Shown piece after piece: positions 1 through 6,819 of a stretch of 15,876 bases of DNA. Both the position numbers and the translations under genes were made by a program. The stretch is taken from contig JAGDXN010000059.1 in the NCBI GenBank assembly GCA_023256455.1, forward strand, positions 12,172 to 28,047. Direction: 5' to 3'. Origin of the DNA: Cuniculiplasma sp. Lineage in GTDB: Archaea > Thermoplasmatota > Thermoplasmata > Thermoplasmatales > Thermoplasmataceae. Each line of letters begins with the position of its first letter. The stretch's first letter is position 1. The notes beneath the pieces were generated by a model. The model was not told the origin of the DNA and did not search any database. It worked only from the letters and a program-made list of their open reading frames with translations.

Positions 1-1
1 G

Positions 2-151
2 GTCGAGTTTGGAAAAACCATATGCAAACCTGTAGGCCCGAGATGTGAATCCTGCAAGATAAATTCATTCTGCGACTATTATGATTCAGAGAAAGGGAAA
101 AAGGGGGAAGAGAGGAAAGGAAATAAAAATGATGTAAAAAAGAAAAAGTGA
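2..151 (+). CDS. nth: Endonuclease III, C-terminal fragment (5' end outside window)
   Basis: Only the last 49 codons are present; the gene enters from the left edge and ends at TGA 149-151. Endonuclease III is a bifunctional DNA glycosylase/AP lyase that removes oxidised pyrimidines in base excision repair. What shows it here is a cysteine pattern C-x6-C-x2-C-x5-C (ICKPVGPRC, ESC, KINSFC), the spacing of the C-terminal [4Fe-4S] cluster loop in the Nth/MutY family. After the last cysteine comes a tail of roughly 27 residues very rich in Lys, Glu and Gly. The tail is longer and more basic than a typical Nth C-terminus and may aid DNA binding (inference). The helix-hairpin-helix and catalytic Lys/Asp lie upstream and cannot be seen. 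MutY or another family member is possible, but the tight motif followed directly by the C-terminus favours Nth. Confidence 0.85.
   Translation, partial: VEFGKTICKPVGPRCESCKINSFCDYYDSEKGKKGEERKGNKNDVKKKK
136..147 (-). terminator. Oligo-T terminator of the SDR gene (minus strand)
   Basis: Read on the minus strand this is T5-C-T6, 14 nt beyond the SDR stop codon. It lies inside the last codons of nth, so the two convergent transcripts would overlap by a few bases. Assigned from the archaeal oligo-U rule only. Confidence 0.45.
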
Positions 152-152
152 A

Positions 153-159
153 TTTTTTT
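153..159 (+). terminator. Oligo-T terminator of nth
   Basis: Seven consecutive T residues begin one base after the nth stop codon. Archaeal RNA polymerase terminates at short U-runs without needing a hairpin, so this is the likely 3' end of the nth transcript. It lies in the gap between two convergent genes. Confidence 0.5.
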
Positions 160-160
160 A

Positions 161-928
161 TCACAGTGAATGGGTCAGGTTATCCTTTCGTCCGCCATCA
201 ATCACAATTACCTGTCCATTCATGAAAGAAGATACTTCAGATAGGAGATAGGCTGAAAGATTGGCAACATCCTCGGTCCTTCCAGTTCTGCAAACAGTTG
301 ACCTTTCAATGAAGCTTCTTTCCATTGTTTCAATCTCTTCAAGGGTTTTTCCACCAACAGTCAGGTCTGTTTTAATCCAGCCTGGTGCAATTGCATTGAA
401 TCTTATTTTGTTCTCTGCCATTTCAAGGGCCATTCTCTTTGTAAACATTATGACCGCAGCCTTGGAAATGGAGTATGCAGTGGTATTCAATGCAGATGTT
501 CCAACGCCGGCGTTTGATGCAATATTCACAACCGAGGGCGATCTGGATTTCTTAAGGTCATCCAGAAACTCCATTACTGTGTATATTGTGCCTTTCAAAT
601 TGGTATTCATGATCTGATCAAATTTATCCTCATCAAAATTTTCAAAGGGAAAAAGATACCATATACCTGCGTTATTGACGATTCCGTCAATATGTCCCAT
701 TTCATCATGAATATTTTTTGCCATTCTCCTGACTTCATCCCTTTTGGAAACGTCAGCCTTAAATGTTTGAATATTTTTTGAAAATTCCCTCTCAAAGGAT
801 GGTTCGGTTGATCTGTAATTGGCCGCAACCATTGCCCCTTCCCTTGCAAGGGTCATGGCAATTTCCTTTCCTATTCCCTTTGCTGCTCCTGTTACAAGTA
901 TGTTCATTCCGCCAAGTTTAAGATCCAT
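161..928 (-). CDS. Short-chain dehydrogenase/reductase (SDR), 255 aa
   Basis: A classical SDR oxidoreductase with a Rossmann fold, cytosolic and using NAD(P)(H). Visible motifs are the nucleotide-binding TGAAKGIG at residues 13-20, the adenine-contacting KADV around 58-60, NNAG at 85-88, Asn110, catalytic Ser138, the YSISK active site with Tyr152 and Lys156, and a C-terminal VIDGG near 242-246. The length is typical of the classical SDR subfamily (about 250 residues). Arg39 after the second strand (NYRS) suggests some preference for NADP(H). The substrate cannot be read from the sequence: FabG-like ketoacyl reductases, sugar dehydrogenases and alcohol dehydrogenases share these motifs, and archaeal members often act on sugars or alcohols. 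The gene has its own TATA box, so it is probably a single-gene transcript and not co-transcribed with the surface-protein gene upstream. Confidence 0.9.
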   Translation of the reverse strand: MDLKLGGMNILVTGAAKGIGKEIAMTLAREGAMVAANYRSTEPSFEREFSKNIQTFKADVSKRDEVRRMAKNIHDEMGHIDGIVNNAGIWYLFPFENFDEDKFDQIMNTNLKGTIYTVMEFLDDLKKSRSPSVVNIASNAGVGTSALNTTAYSISKAAVIMFTKRMALEMAENKIRFNAIAPGWIKTDLTVGGKTLEEIETMERSFIERSTVCRTGRTEDVANLSAYLLSEVSSFMNGQVIVIDGGRKDNLTHSL

Positions 929-950
929 AATTAAGTATGGTGTGATTTCT

Positions 951-958
951 TAAATTTA
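951..958 (-). promoter_or_regulatory. TATA box of the SDR gene
   Basis: On the minus strand the sequence reads TAAATTTA, centred about 27 nt upstream of the SDR ATG at 928. That distance places transcription initiation at or next to the start codon (leaderless mRNA). The box overlaps the TAA stop codon (956-958) of the upstream surface-protein gene. Confidence 0.5.
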
Positions 959-3900
959 TTTTGTACCTTTTTTAATACCTGTCCTGATTGATCTGTATGC
1001 TCTGAAGGATGTGGCTGCAGATATAATTATAACGGCGAGGATCAGCAATGTCATATAGGAATTCAACAGAATTGAGATAATTTCTGAAACTTCATTAAGG
1101 GCCTGGGTTTCAATTATCTGTATCTGATTCTTTCCCTTGAAGTAAACATATATGGTTATATTTTTTCCATTCACTGCATATTCTCCTGAGCTGTTAGATA
1201 CAAAAAGTGAAGGTGGTGCAGATATGTTGTAATTATACGTTCCATTAATTCTGTATAATGTTATGGGCGAATTTATGGAGCCGGAATAATTATCAACTTC
1301 CCAATTCCCGGATGATCCTGAAGGTGCTTCTGGTATGAACTCAATTTTGTACAGAACAGGCAGAAGATTGAGGTAAACTGTTTCCGAACTCCCATTGATT
1401 GAAAATTTAAAATCATGTATACTGTATGTACCATTGGAAAGGGTAGCATTTATCCAGTATGTCCCATTAACAAGACTGTCCTTCAGGTATTCAATATTCA
1501 GGCCGGAATAGGCCATTGAAAAATTGTTATTTCTCAATTCACTTATAATCCCTTTATTCATAAAATTAATATTGAAACTTCTAAAGGCAGGGTTCAGGGC
1601 TTTAATAATTACGGGATAGGTTACAGGTACAAATACAATATTGACACTGCTGTTTCTTCCGGCAATTGTGATAATCCCGGATGGGTGATTGAAAATATTC
1701 CCCTTACTTCCAGATACATATGTGTATGTGCCATTTGGCAGGCAGTAAAATATGGACAGGTTTGCATATGGGGAAAAGTGCTTTCCTCCATAGGGGGAAG
1801 AAAGATTGACGTACCAGGTCATATTCCGGAAGAGGCCGGTGCTTGAGATTTCCAGTGGATAAGCGTTGTAGTCAATCACCTGTACATTCTGATCTGACCC
1901 TGTTAAGTTGAAATATTGGGATGATACATTAAATATTATGCCCCTTCCATCATATTCCGGGACATAGTGATAGGATCCATTTGGAACAAGTACACATATG
2001 GAATTGGGTTCATTGCTCAGATTATATTGGATGAATCCCGAAAGATTTGCCGTATTGTTATATATAAAGACATTCCATGGTTCTGCAACATGCTTTGATA
2101 AAGTGAATGTTACTGCATATGTGATCTCAAAATGAATCCTTATGATTACATCTGAACCATATATGGTTATATTCATTGTGACAATTTTTGGAATATATTT
2201 TTTATCAAGATCGGTGAATCTGAGATCATATGTTCCATTCATAAGGGACACATTTAATTCACTGGAGGTTGTGTTGTAGAACGCATTTGAATTATTTATA
2301 AAGACGCCCCATTTTCCCACATATATTCCATTTTCCCTGAAAATGGAAAGTACATAATAATATGGAAGGTATGTAACATTAACAGTGATATTTTTTCCCA
2401 TAACAGTAAAATTCCCCCCATTGCTGTGGTATTTCTTGTTGGCAGTTGCAGCTGAATAATTGAATGTTCCATTGGGTAGATACTCTTCGGATCTGGTTTG
2501 ATTTCCGGTTATATTGAAGAAATGGGATCTATCCAGAGATATGTTGAGATACCATGTCTGGTTTTTCGCTGGAAAGATCAAATTGAATGATACCTTATAT
2601 GCTCTCAGAAAAGGAATATTCAGAGTGGAATCATTGCCGTAAATGCTTATTTTTCCATCACTATTAAAAGAAATCCAGCACTTAAGGGAAGAACTTATGG
2701 TATAATTATACGTTCCGTTTTGAAGCATAACATTCTGGCTTGTGTTATATGAGTGATAGTATATTTTGTTCGAACTATTGTCCTCAGTAAAGTTAAGGTA
2801 CCACAGGGTTCCAGAAGGAAGCCCGGTCTCGCTGACATTTAGAATATAGTCATAGGGTTTAAACTGAATCAGAACAGAAATGCCCTGGTAGTTAACACTC
2901 AGGTTGAATTCCGGGGCATAGAATGTTCTTAAGGGATAAATGGGCCTGATATGGTAATTTCCATAGTCCAGAATTTGGCTGATTTCTGTGCTGTTTCCAT
3001 ATAATGTCATATTGTTATATCCAGATATGTTCACTCCCCACTCTGATCCTGACGGAAGCCCCTCTTCATTAAAATACACCTCAGTTGAAATGGGTGTAAG
3101 ATAATACATTACAGGACCGCTCTGCATTCCATTACCGGTAAGAAGGATTCCTCCGGTGATATTGTTAAAAGTGCCATCACTTATTATTCCATAATAGCTT
3201 CCAAGATCGTAAAAAGAATCATTTTCAATGGCTAAGAGTGTTGTATGATTATTTTTGAAGATTCCAGCCAGAAATCTTCCATTGCCGGCAGATGAAACAA
3301 AAGTAAGGCGGTAACCGGGGTATTGGTTTAACAATTTAGTTGTTCCAGTTGCCATACTGTAGTCATATATCTGATATCCACTTCCTGCTATAAAATTGCC
3401 TGAACCATAGGCAACCATATTCGGACAGTCAATTGCATTCTGATCATTCAAATTAGAATTATTAATTTCCATGCTTAATCCTGTGGTAACATTATAAAGA
3501 ATGGAATTGGATACTCCGTTGACCCCCTGAAAGAATATGTATCCATGGCCTGCAGCTGTTGGATTCTGGTTTCCACCAATCCTTATGGATCCACTTACAT
3601 TCACAATAGATGTCTGGTTGAACCTCTGGACATATGAAACCCCATTGTAACCCTCCCGGCTGTATACAAAAAAGGTATATCCATCACACCGGGCCATCCC
3701 AGTCACCACATATCCGCTACCCTTCCCTATGGTATTTGATGGTAAATTGTAGGAAATATTTGTGAGTGTTCCACTTAAAATATTGTACGAATATGCATAG
3801 AGTCCTGCAGGTGGAACAAAATAGTTCCCACCAAGAATTAAATTTTGACCCAATGGCTCCACAAATCTGCAATATCCACCAGGTACACTGACTGCAGAAA

Positions 3901-4255
3901 GGCTGTTTCCTCCAGAGACATTCATCCTTACAAGGTCAGAACCTCCAACAATCCAGTATGAACCATCATAAAATATGGACTGTGATGTCCATTGCAAATA
4001 TTTTCCAAGAGAGGCTGTATCGTTAGTTACATCATAATCGGAAACATTTAACACAAGTCCGCTGTTCTGAACTGAATCGCTGATCCCATAACTGCTTTCG
4101 CTCAAATTATGTTGAATCAATGGAATTACTGATCTTTTATCCACTGGATGTGGCCTGTTTGCACTGCCATCCTGTGTAACTGGAGGCATCAAAAAGGAAA
4201 AAAGCATCACCGAAATCATAACTATGGCAATAAGTTCCATTTTACGGGAGCCCAT
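956..4255 (-). CDS. Large secreted, membrane-anchored repeat protein (S-layer/surface type), 1099 aa
   Basis: A predicted extracellular protein. Residues 7-23 form a signal or anchor helix and residues about 1066-1082 a C-terminal membrane helix followed by a basic tail (RAYRSIRTGIKKGTK), so the bulk should lie outside the cell. Residues about 85-388 are rich in short beta-strand-like, Gly- and aromatic-rich segments; a beta-propeller is possible but unproven. Residues about 390-1040 hold roughly eight degenerate repeats of 75-90 residues, each starting with a Tyr-x-Val-x-Phe-like strand, then a turn (EEGLPSG, ETGLPSG), an aromatic Trp-x-Val/Leu-x-Ile, and later an NGTY/NGTF motif (513, 595, 673, 759, 841, 930, 941, 1004). 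I count more than 50 N-x-S/T sequons, implying dense glycosylation. LPSG-W repeats are known from thermopsin-related and other surface proteins of acidophilic archaea; no protease domain is visible. A structural or adhesin role is inference. Confidence 0.8.
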   Translation of the reverse strand: MGSRKMELIAIVMISVMLFSFLMPPVTQDGSANRPHPVDKRSVIPLIQHNLSESSYGISDSVQNSGLVLNVSDYDVTNDTASLGKYLQWTSQSIFYDGSYWIVGGSDLVRMNVSGGNSLSAVSVPGGYCRFVEPLGQNLILGGNYFVPPAGLYAYSYNILSGTLTNISYNLPSNTIGKGSGYVVTGMARCDGYTFFVYSREGYNGVSYVQRFNQTSIVNVSGSIRIGGNQNPTAAGHGYIFFQGVNGVSNSILYNVTTGLSMEINNSNLNDQNAIDCPNMVAYGSGNFIAGSGYQIYDYSMATGTTKLLNQYPGYRLTFVSSAGNGRFLAGIFKNNHTTLLAIENDSFYDLGSYYGIISDGTFNNITGGILLTGNGMQSGPVMYYLTPISTEVYFNEEGLPSGSEWGVNISGYNNMTLYGNSTEISQILDYGNYHIRPIYPLRTFYAPEFNLSVNYQGISVLIQFKPYDYILNVSETGLPSGTLWYLNFTEDNSSNKIYYHSYNTSQNVMLQNGTYNYTISSSLKCWISFNSDGKISIYGNDSTLNIPFLRAYKVSFNLIFPAKNQTWYLNISLDRSHFFNITGNQTRSEEYLPNGTFNYSAATANKKYHSNGGNFTVMGKNITVNVTYLPYYYVLSIFRENGIYVGKWGVFINNSNAFYNTTSSELNVSLMNGTYDLRFTDLDKKYIPKIVTMNITIYGSDVIIRIHFEITYAVTFTLSKHVAEPWNVFIYNNTANLSGFIQYNLSNEPNSICVLVPNGSYHYVPEYDGRGIIFNVSSQYFNLTGSDQNVQVIDYNAYPLEISSTGLFRNMTWYVNLSSPYGGKHFSPYANLSIFYCLPNGTYTYVSGSKGNIFNHPSGIITIAGRNSSVNIVFVPVTYPVIIKALNPAFRSFNINFMNKGIISELRNNNFSMAYSGLNIEYLKDSLVNGTYWINATLSNGTYSIHDFKFSINGSSETVYLNLLPVLYKIEFIPEAPSGSSGNWEVDNYSGSINSPITLYRINGTYNYNISAPPSLFVSNSSGEYAVNGKNITIYVYFKGKNQIQIIETQALNEVSEIISILLNSYMTLLILAVIIISAATSFRAYRSIRTGIKKGTK

Positions 4256-4276
4256 ATAATTATAATATGAGTCCCC

Positions 4277-4285
4277 TTTATATTA
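4277..4285 (-). promoter_or_regulatory. TATA box of the large surface-protein gene
   Basis: The minus strand reads TAATATAAA, centred 26 nt upstream of the ATG at 4255, the spacing expected for a leaderless archaeal transcript. This supports the longer start (MGSRK) over the Met at residue 6. Confidence 0.55.
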
Positions 4286-4358
4286 CGTTTATCTGTATTT
4301 CCGGGAAGTTATTTCATTTCCAGCGGGGATATTTTAACATGTATTACGTATCAATGCA

Positions 4359-4367
4359 TTTTTTAAG
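4359..4367 (+). promoter_or_regulatory. TATA box of the threonine dehydrogenase gene
   Basis: TTTTTTAAG is centred 25 nt upstream of the ATG at 4388. A GGAG directly abuts the ATG (4384-4387), too close to work as a ribosome binding site, which again points to leaderless translation. The intergenic region 4256-4387 otherwise holds only the divergent promoter of the surface-protein gene. Confidence 0.5.
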
Positions 4368-4387
4368 CTTCTGGATATGAACTGGAG

Positions 4388-5314
4388 ATGATCAAAATAT
4401 TAATTACGGGGAGCAACGGCCAGGTAGGTGCTGAATTAATCAGAATAATAAGGTCAAGCATAGATGCAGAGATATTATGCACTGACATTACACAGAGGAC
4501 AGTGGAAGGGGATGGAATATCCTTTGAATATCTGGATGTGAAGAGCAGGGAACTTACGGAAAAGATATTTGAGAAGTTCAAACCGGATCAGGTGTATCAT
4601 CTTGCATCCATTCTTTCAGCATCGGGAGAAAAAGACCCCTATCTTGCCTACAGTGTTAATCTAACGGGTACGGTTAATGTGCTCAATGCATGTGTTAAAT
4701 ATAATGTGGATAGGGTGTTTGTGCCCTCAACCATAGGTGTGTTTGGCCCGGATGCACCAAAGGAAAACGCACCTGTAAGGCACAGTTCCATACCAACAAC
4801 CATGTATGGAATTACCAAGGCTGCTGCAGAAATGCTTTTCCAGTACTATTTTGACAAATATGGCCTTGATGTGAGAAGTTTGAGATATCCGGGGCTTATC
4901 AGTTACAGGGTTCCACCAACAGCAGGTACAACAGATTATGCGGTGGATATGATAAGGCACGCTGCAAAGAATGCTCCATACATATGCTACCTGAAGAAGG
5001 ATACGCCATTGCCAATGATGTATATGCAGGATGCCATGGAGGCAACCATAAAATACATGCATGCAGATTCAAAGAATCTGACCATAAGGACTGCTTATAA
5101 TGTGATGAGTTACACCCTGACTCCTGAGATGCTATATAATTCAATAAAAAAATTCAAGCCGAACTTTGAGGTTGACTATAACCCAGATTTCAGGCAGCAA
5201 ATAGCAGAATCCTGGCCTTACTCCCTTGATATTTCAGATTCAAAGAGAGACTGGGGTTTCAGTTTCAGGTATGATATAGATAAAACGGTTGAGGACATGC
5301 TTGCAAATCTTTGA
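4388..5314 (+). CDS. tdh: L-threonine 3-dehydrogenase, short-chain (extended SDR) type, 308 aa
   Basis: Oxidises L-threonine to 2-amino-3-ketobutyrate with NAD+, the first step of threonine breakdown to glycine and acetyl-CoA, in the cytosol. It belongs to the extended SDR (NAD-dependent epimerase-like) family: the Rossmann motif is GSNGQVG at residues 8-14, Asp33 after strand two could bind the ribose of NAD, PSTIGVFGP at 113-121 carries the Ser/Thr catalytic residues, and YGITK gives Tyr140 and Lys144. LRYPGLISY (165-173), PTAGTTDYAV (177-186) and LPMMYMQDA (208-216) match, as I recall, the characterised Thermoplasma volcanium and Flavobacterium enzymes and separate this family from UDP-sugar epimerases. 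Length matches that family. It is convergent with the SufR-like gene, with only 9 nt between stop codons. It is not the zinc-containing medium-chain TDH found in many bacteria and in Pyrococcus. A generic epimerase is the alternative, judged unlikely. Confidence 0.88.
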   Translation: MIKILITGSNGQVGAELIRIIRSSIDAEILCTDITQRTVEGDGISFEYLDVKSRELTEKIFEKFKPDQVYHLASILSASGEKDPYLAYSVNLTGTVNVLNACVKYNVDRVFVPSTIGVFGPDAPKENAPVRHSSIPTTMYGITKAAAEMLFQYYFDKYGLDVRSLRYPGLISYRVPPTAGTTDYAVDMIRHAAKNAPYICYLKKDTPLPMMYMQDAMEATIKYMHADSKNLTIRTAYNVMSYTLTPEMLYNSIKKFKPNFEVDYNPDFRQQIAESWPYSLDISDSKRDWGFSFRYDIDKTVEDMLANL

Positions 5315-5323
5315 TTAAATATT

Positions 5324-5995
5324 TCATAAGGTTGAATCTGTACTGTCCAGATCAACCTCTACAACACATTTGTTTCCACCGTCGGAGAATTTTTCCACAA
5401 TGGTAAAATTCTTTTCACCAGATTTTTCTATCATATCCTTGCCGAGAATGTCGCATATTACCTTGCCGTTTGTCTTTGCCATTTCATAAAAGATACAGTT
5501 ATGCCTTATTATTCTCACAATCTCTCCATCAATCTCCATTCTTGCGTAATATCCAAGGTTATTGAGTGTGTCAACGAAACTTTTCAGTTTTTCAATCTTT
5601 GCCTCCCTTTCATTTCCTGATATTTTCAGATCGGGGGAAGATATGAGCCTGTCTGCGACTTTGCCCAGTATAAGGTTCAATTTCATCTCCCCAAGTTCAT
5701 CCTTAACCTCAGATATGAAAGCCTCCATGAGCTGTGCGTACTTTTTCGGGAAAAGTTCCATCCCCAATCTTGTTATTTCATAATATTTTGAAGGCCTTCC
5801 TGTCTTTTCCTTTTTAAAGAATGATCTTACATATCCCATTCTTTCCAGATTTTCCATATGTTCCTTTACAGCAGTCTTATTGATATCAAGATAGGATGCA
5901 AGGTTCCCCATGCTCTTTTCTCCGTCAGATAGATAAATGAGAATTCTGGTTTTAACTTCACCCAGCAAAGGGCTGACAGTCAAATTAACATCCAT
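5324..5995 (-). CDS. sufR: SufR-like winged-helix iron-sulfur sensing transcriptional regulator, 223 aa
   Basis: Residues about 8-78 form an ArsR/DeoR-like winged helix (recognition region NKTAVKEHMENLERMGYV, wing KTGRPSKYYEIT). Residues about 110-215 resemble the C-terminal domain of SufR, the repressor of bacterial suf operons: RHNC-I-FYEMAK, VICDILG and a final NKCVVEV strand. They place cysteines at 167, 181 and 210 (spacing C-x13-C-x28-C). As I recall, cyanobacterial SufR has C-x12-C-x13-C-x14-C; the outer positions match and the third cysteine is replaced by Lys195. The gene is divergent from sufC and shares a 10-bp palindrome with it, which supports a suf regulator. Start: ATG 5995 is chosen because a TATA box is centred 24 nt upstream. 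TTG 6001, with GGAG 9 nt upstream, would add two residues. The function is inferred, but sequence pattern and context agree. Confidence 0.75.
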   Translation of the reverse strand: MDVNLTVSPLLGEVKTRILIYLSDGEKSMGNLASYLDINKTAVKEHMENLERMGYVRSFFKKEKTGRPSKYYEITRLGMELFPKKYAQLMEAFISEVKDELGEMKLNLILGKVADRLISSPDLKISGNEREAKIEKLKSFVDTLNNLGYYARMEIDGEIVRIIRHNCIFYEMAKTNGKVICDILGKDMIEKSGEKNFTIVEKFSDGGNKCVVEVDLDSTDSTL

Positions 5996-6014
5996 AATCA
6001 ATTAATGTAACTCC

Positions 6015-6023
6015 ATATATTAA
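6015..6023 (-). promoter_or_regulatory. TATA box of the sufR-like gene
   Basis: The minus strand reads TTAATATAT, centred 24 nt upstream of ATG 5995, predicting a leaderless transcript. It lies 10 nt from the left arm of the inverted repeat, so a protein bound there could also affect this promoter (autoregulation, inferred). Confidence 0.5.
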
Positions 6024-6032
6024 CTTTTGTTC

Positions 6033-6058
6033 ATTTAAACACATGAAAGTGTTTAAAT
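6033..6058. promoter_or_regulatory. Perfect 10-bp inverted repeat, candidate SufR operator
   Basis: Arms ATTTAAACAC (6033-6042) and GTGTTTAAAT (6049-6058) are perfect reverse complements around a 6-nt spacer (ATGAAA). The site lies between the divergent sufR-like and sufC promoters, and its right arm covers most of the sufC TATA box. Bacterial SufR operators are described as CAAC-N6-GTTG; the inner part here is ACAC-N6-GTGT with the same spacer length. The palindrome is seen directly; binding by the neighbouring regulator is inferred. Confidence 0.7.
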
Positions 6059-6060
6059 AA
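6052..6060 (+). promoter_or_regulatory. TATA box of the suf operon
   Basis: TTTAAATAA is centred 24 nt upstream of the sufC ATG at 6080, so the operon mRNA should begin at or near the start codon. Seven of its nine bases lie in the right arm of the inverted repeat, so a repressor bound there would compete with TBP. Confidence 0.6.
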
Positions 6061-6076
6061 TCTAAACTCATTTAGA
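6061..6076. repeat. Short inverted repeat between TATA box and sufC start
   Basis: TCTAAA (6061-6066) and TTTAGA (6071-6076) form a perfect 6-bp palindrome with a 4-nt spacer, directly after the TATA box and ending 3 nt before the ATG. It could be a second, weaker operator site or chance in AT-rich DNA. Confidence 0.35.
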
Positions 6077-6079
6077 ATT

Positions 6080-6817
6080 ATGGTTGAATTGAAGATCACA
6101 AATCTGTCTGCCAGTGTAGACGGAAAAAAGATACTGAAGGGAGTTGATCTCACAGTGAAGGGTGGGGAGATTCATGCCCTTATGGGACCAAACGGAGCAG
6201 GAAAAAGTACGCTTGGTAATGTCCTGGTTGGCCATCCCGATTACAAGATAGAGGGTGGTTCCATAGTTCTGGATAATATTGATCTTACAAATAAGACACC
6301 TGAGGAGAGGGCAAGAGCGGGCCTATTCCTGGCATTCCAGAGCCCCATAGCCATACCGGGAGTCAAAATATCATCATTTTTGAGAACTGCATACAAGCAG
6401 CTTCATCCTGAGGATAAGACCACTGTAACACAGTTCTTTGACAATGTAAAAAAGCATCTTAAGAAGGTAGGTCTTGATGAGTCTTTCCTTTCAAGATCTG
6501 TTAACGACGGCTTTTCGGGTGGAGAAAGAAAGAGATTTGAAATTCTCCAGATGGCCATACTCAGGCCAAAAATCGTCATTCTGGACGAGATCGACTCTGG
6601 GCTTGATGTTGATGCACTCAAGCTTGTTGCAGATGAAATTATAGAATATGCAAGCTCAGAAGTTGGATTTTTAATTGTAACACACTATCAGAGAATACTC
6701 AAGAACATTGATCCAAACTTTGTTCATGTTCTTGTGAATGGAAAGATTGCAAAGGAGGGGGACAAGAACCTCGCCCTTCAGATTGAGGAGAAGGGTTATG
6801 ACTGGATAAGGAGTTGA
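6080..6817 (+). CDS. sufC: SufC, ABC-type ATPase of the SufBCD Fe-S scaffold, 245 aa
   Basis: A cytosolic ABC ATPase that binds SufB and SufD and drives the conformational change needed for cluster assembly; it is not a transporter subunit. Motifs in order are Walker A GPNGAGKST (36-44), Q-loop Gln87 in AFQSP, signature FSGGERKR (145-152), Walker B VILDE ending at Glu170, D-loop around SGLD (173-176), and H-loop His202 in VTHYQRI. The strings FQSP, NDGFSGGE, EIDSGLD and THYQRIL are typical of SufC and not of transport ATPases. Length agrees with the family (about 245-260). It is the first gene of the operon, has a TATA box 24 nt upstream and no leader. Its TGA stop overlaps the start region of sufB. 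Confidence 0.97.
   Translation: MVELKITNLSASVDGKKILKGVDLTVKGGEIHALMGPNGAGKSTLGNVLVGHPDYKIEGGSIVLDNIDLTNKTPEERARAGLFLAFQSPIAIPGVKISSFLRTAYKQLHPEDKTTVTQFFDNVKKHLKKVGLDESFLSRSVNDGFSGGERKRFEILQMAILRPKIVILDEIDSGLDVDALKLVADEIIEYASSEVGFLIVTHYQRILKNIDPNFVHVLVNGKIAKEGDKNLALQIEEKGYDWIRS
6808..6813 (+). promoter_or_regulatory. Shine-Dalgarno site of sufB
   Basis: AAGGAG inside the last codons of sufC. It is followed by TTG-ATG-ATG-ATG. Spacing is 6 nt to ATG 6820 and 9 nt to ATG 6823, but only 3 nt to ATG 6817 and none to TTG 6814, so the two later ATGs are the better starts. Confidence 0.6.
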
Positions 6818-6819
6818 TG

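Noticed and set aside
956..4255. Thermopsin peptidase
   Set aside because: The C-terminal repeats recall thermopsin-associated modules, but no acid protease domain or catalytic region could be seen in the N-terminal part.
4363..4581. Antisense open frame at the start of tdh (and similar frames at 4727-5144, 9710-10027, 11389-11694)
   Set aside because: They lie opposite well-supported genes, have no promoter or ribosome site, and show no family motifs.
5996..6001. TTG start at 6001 for the SufR-like protein
   Set aside because: GGAG lies 9 nt before it, but the TATA box is centred 24 nt before ATG 5995, fitting the leaderless pattern of the neighbours. The difference is two residues, so the question stays open.
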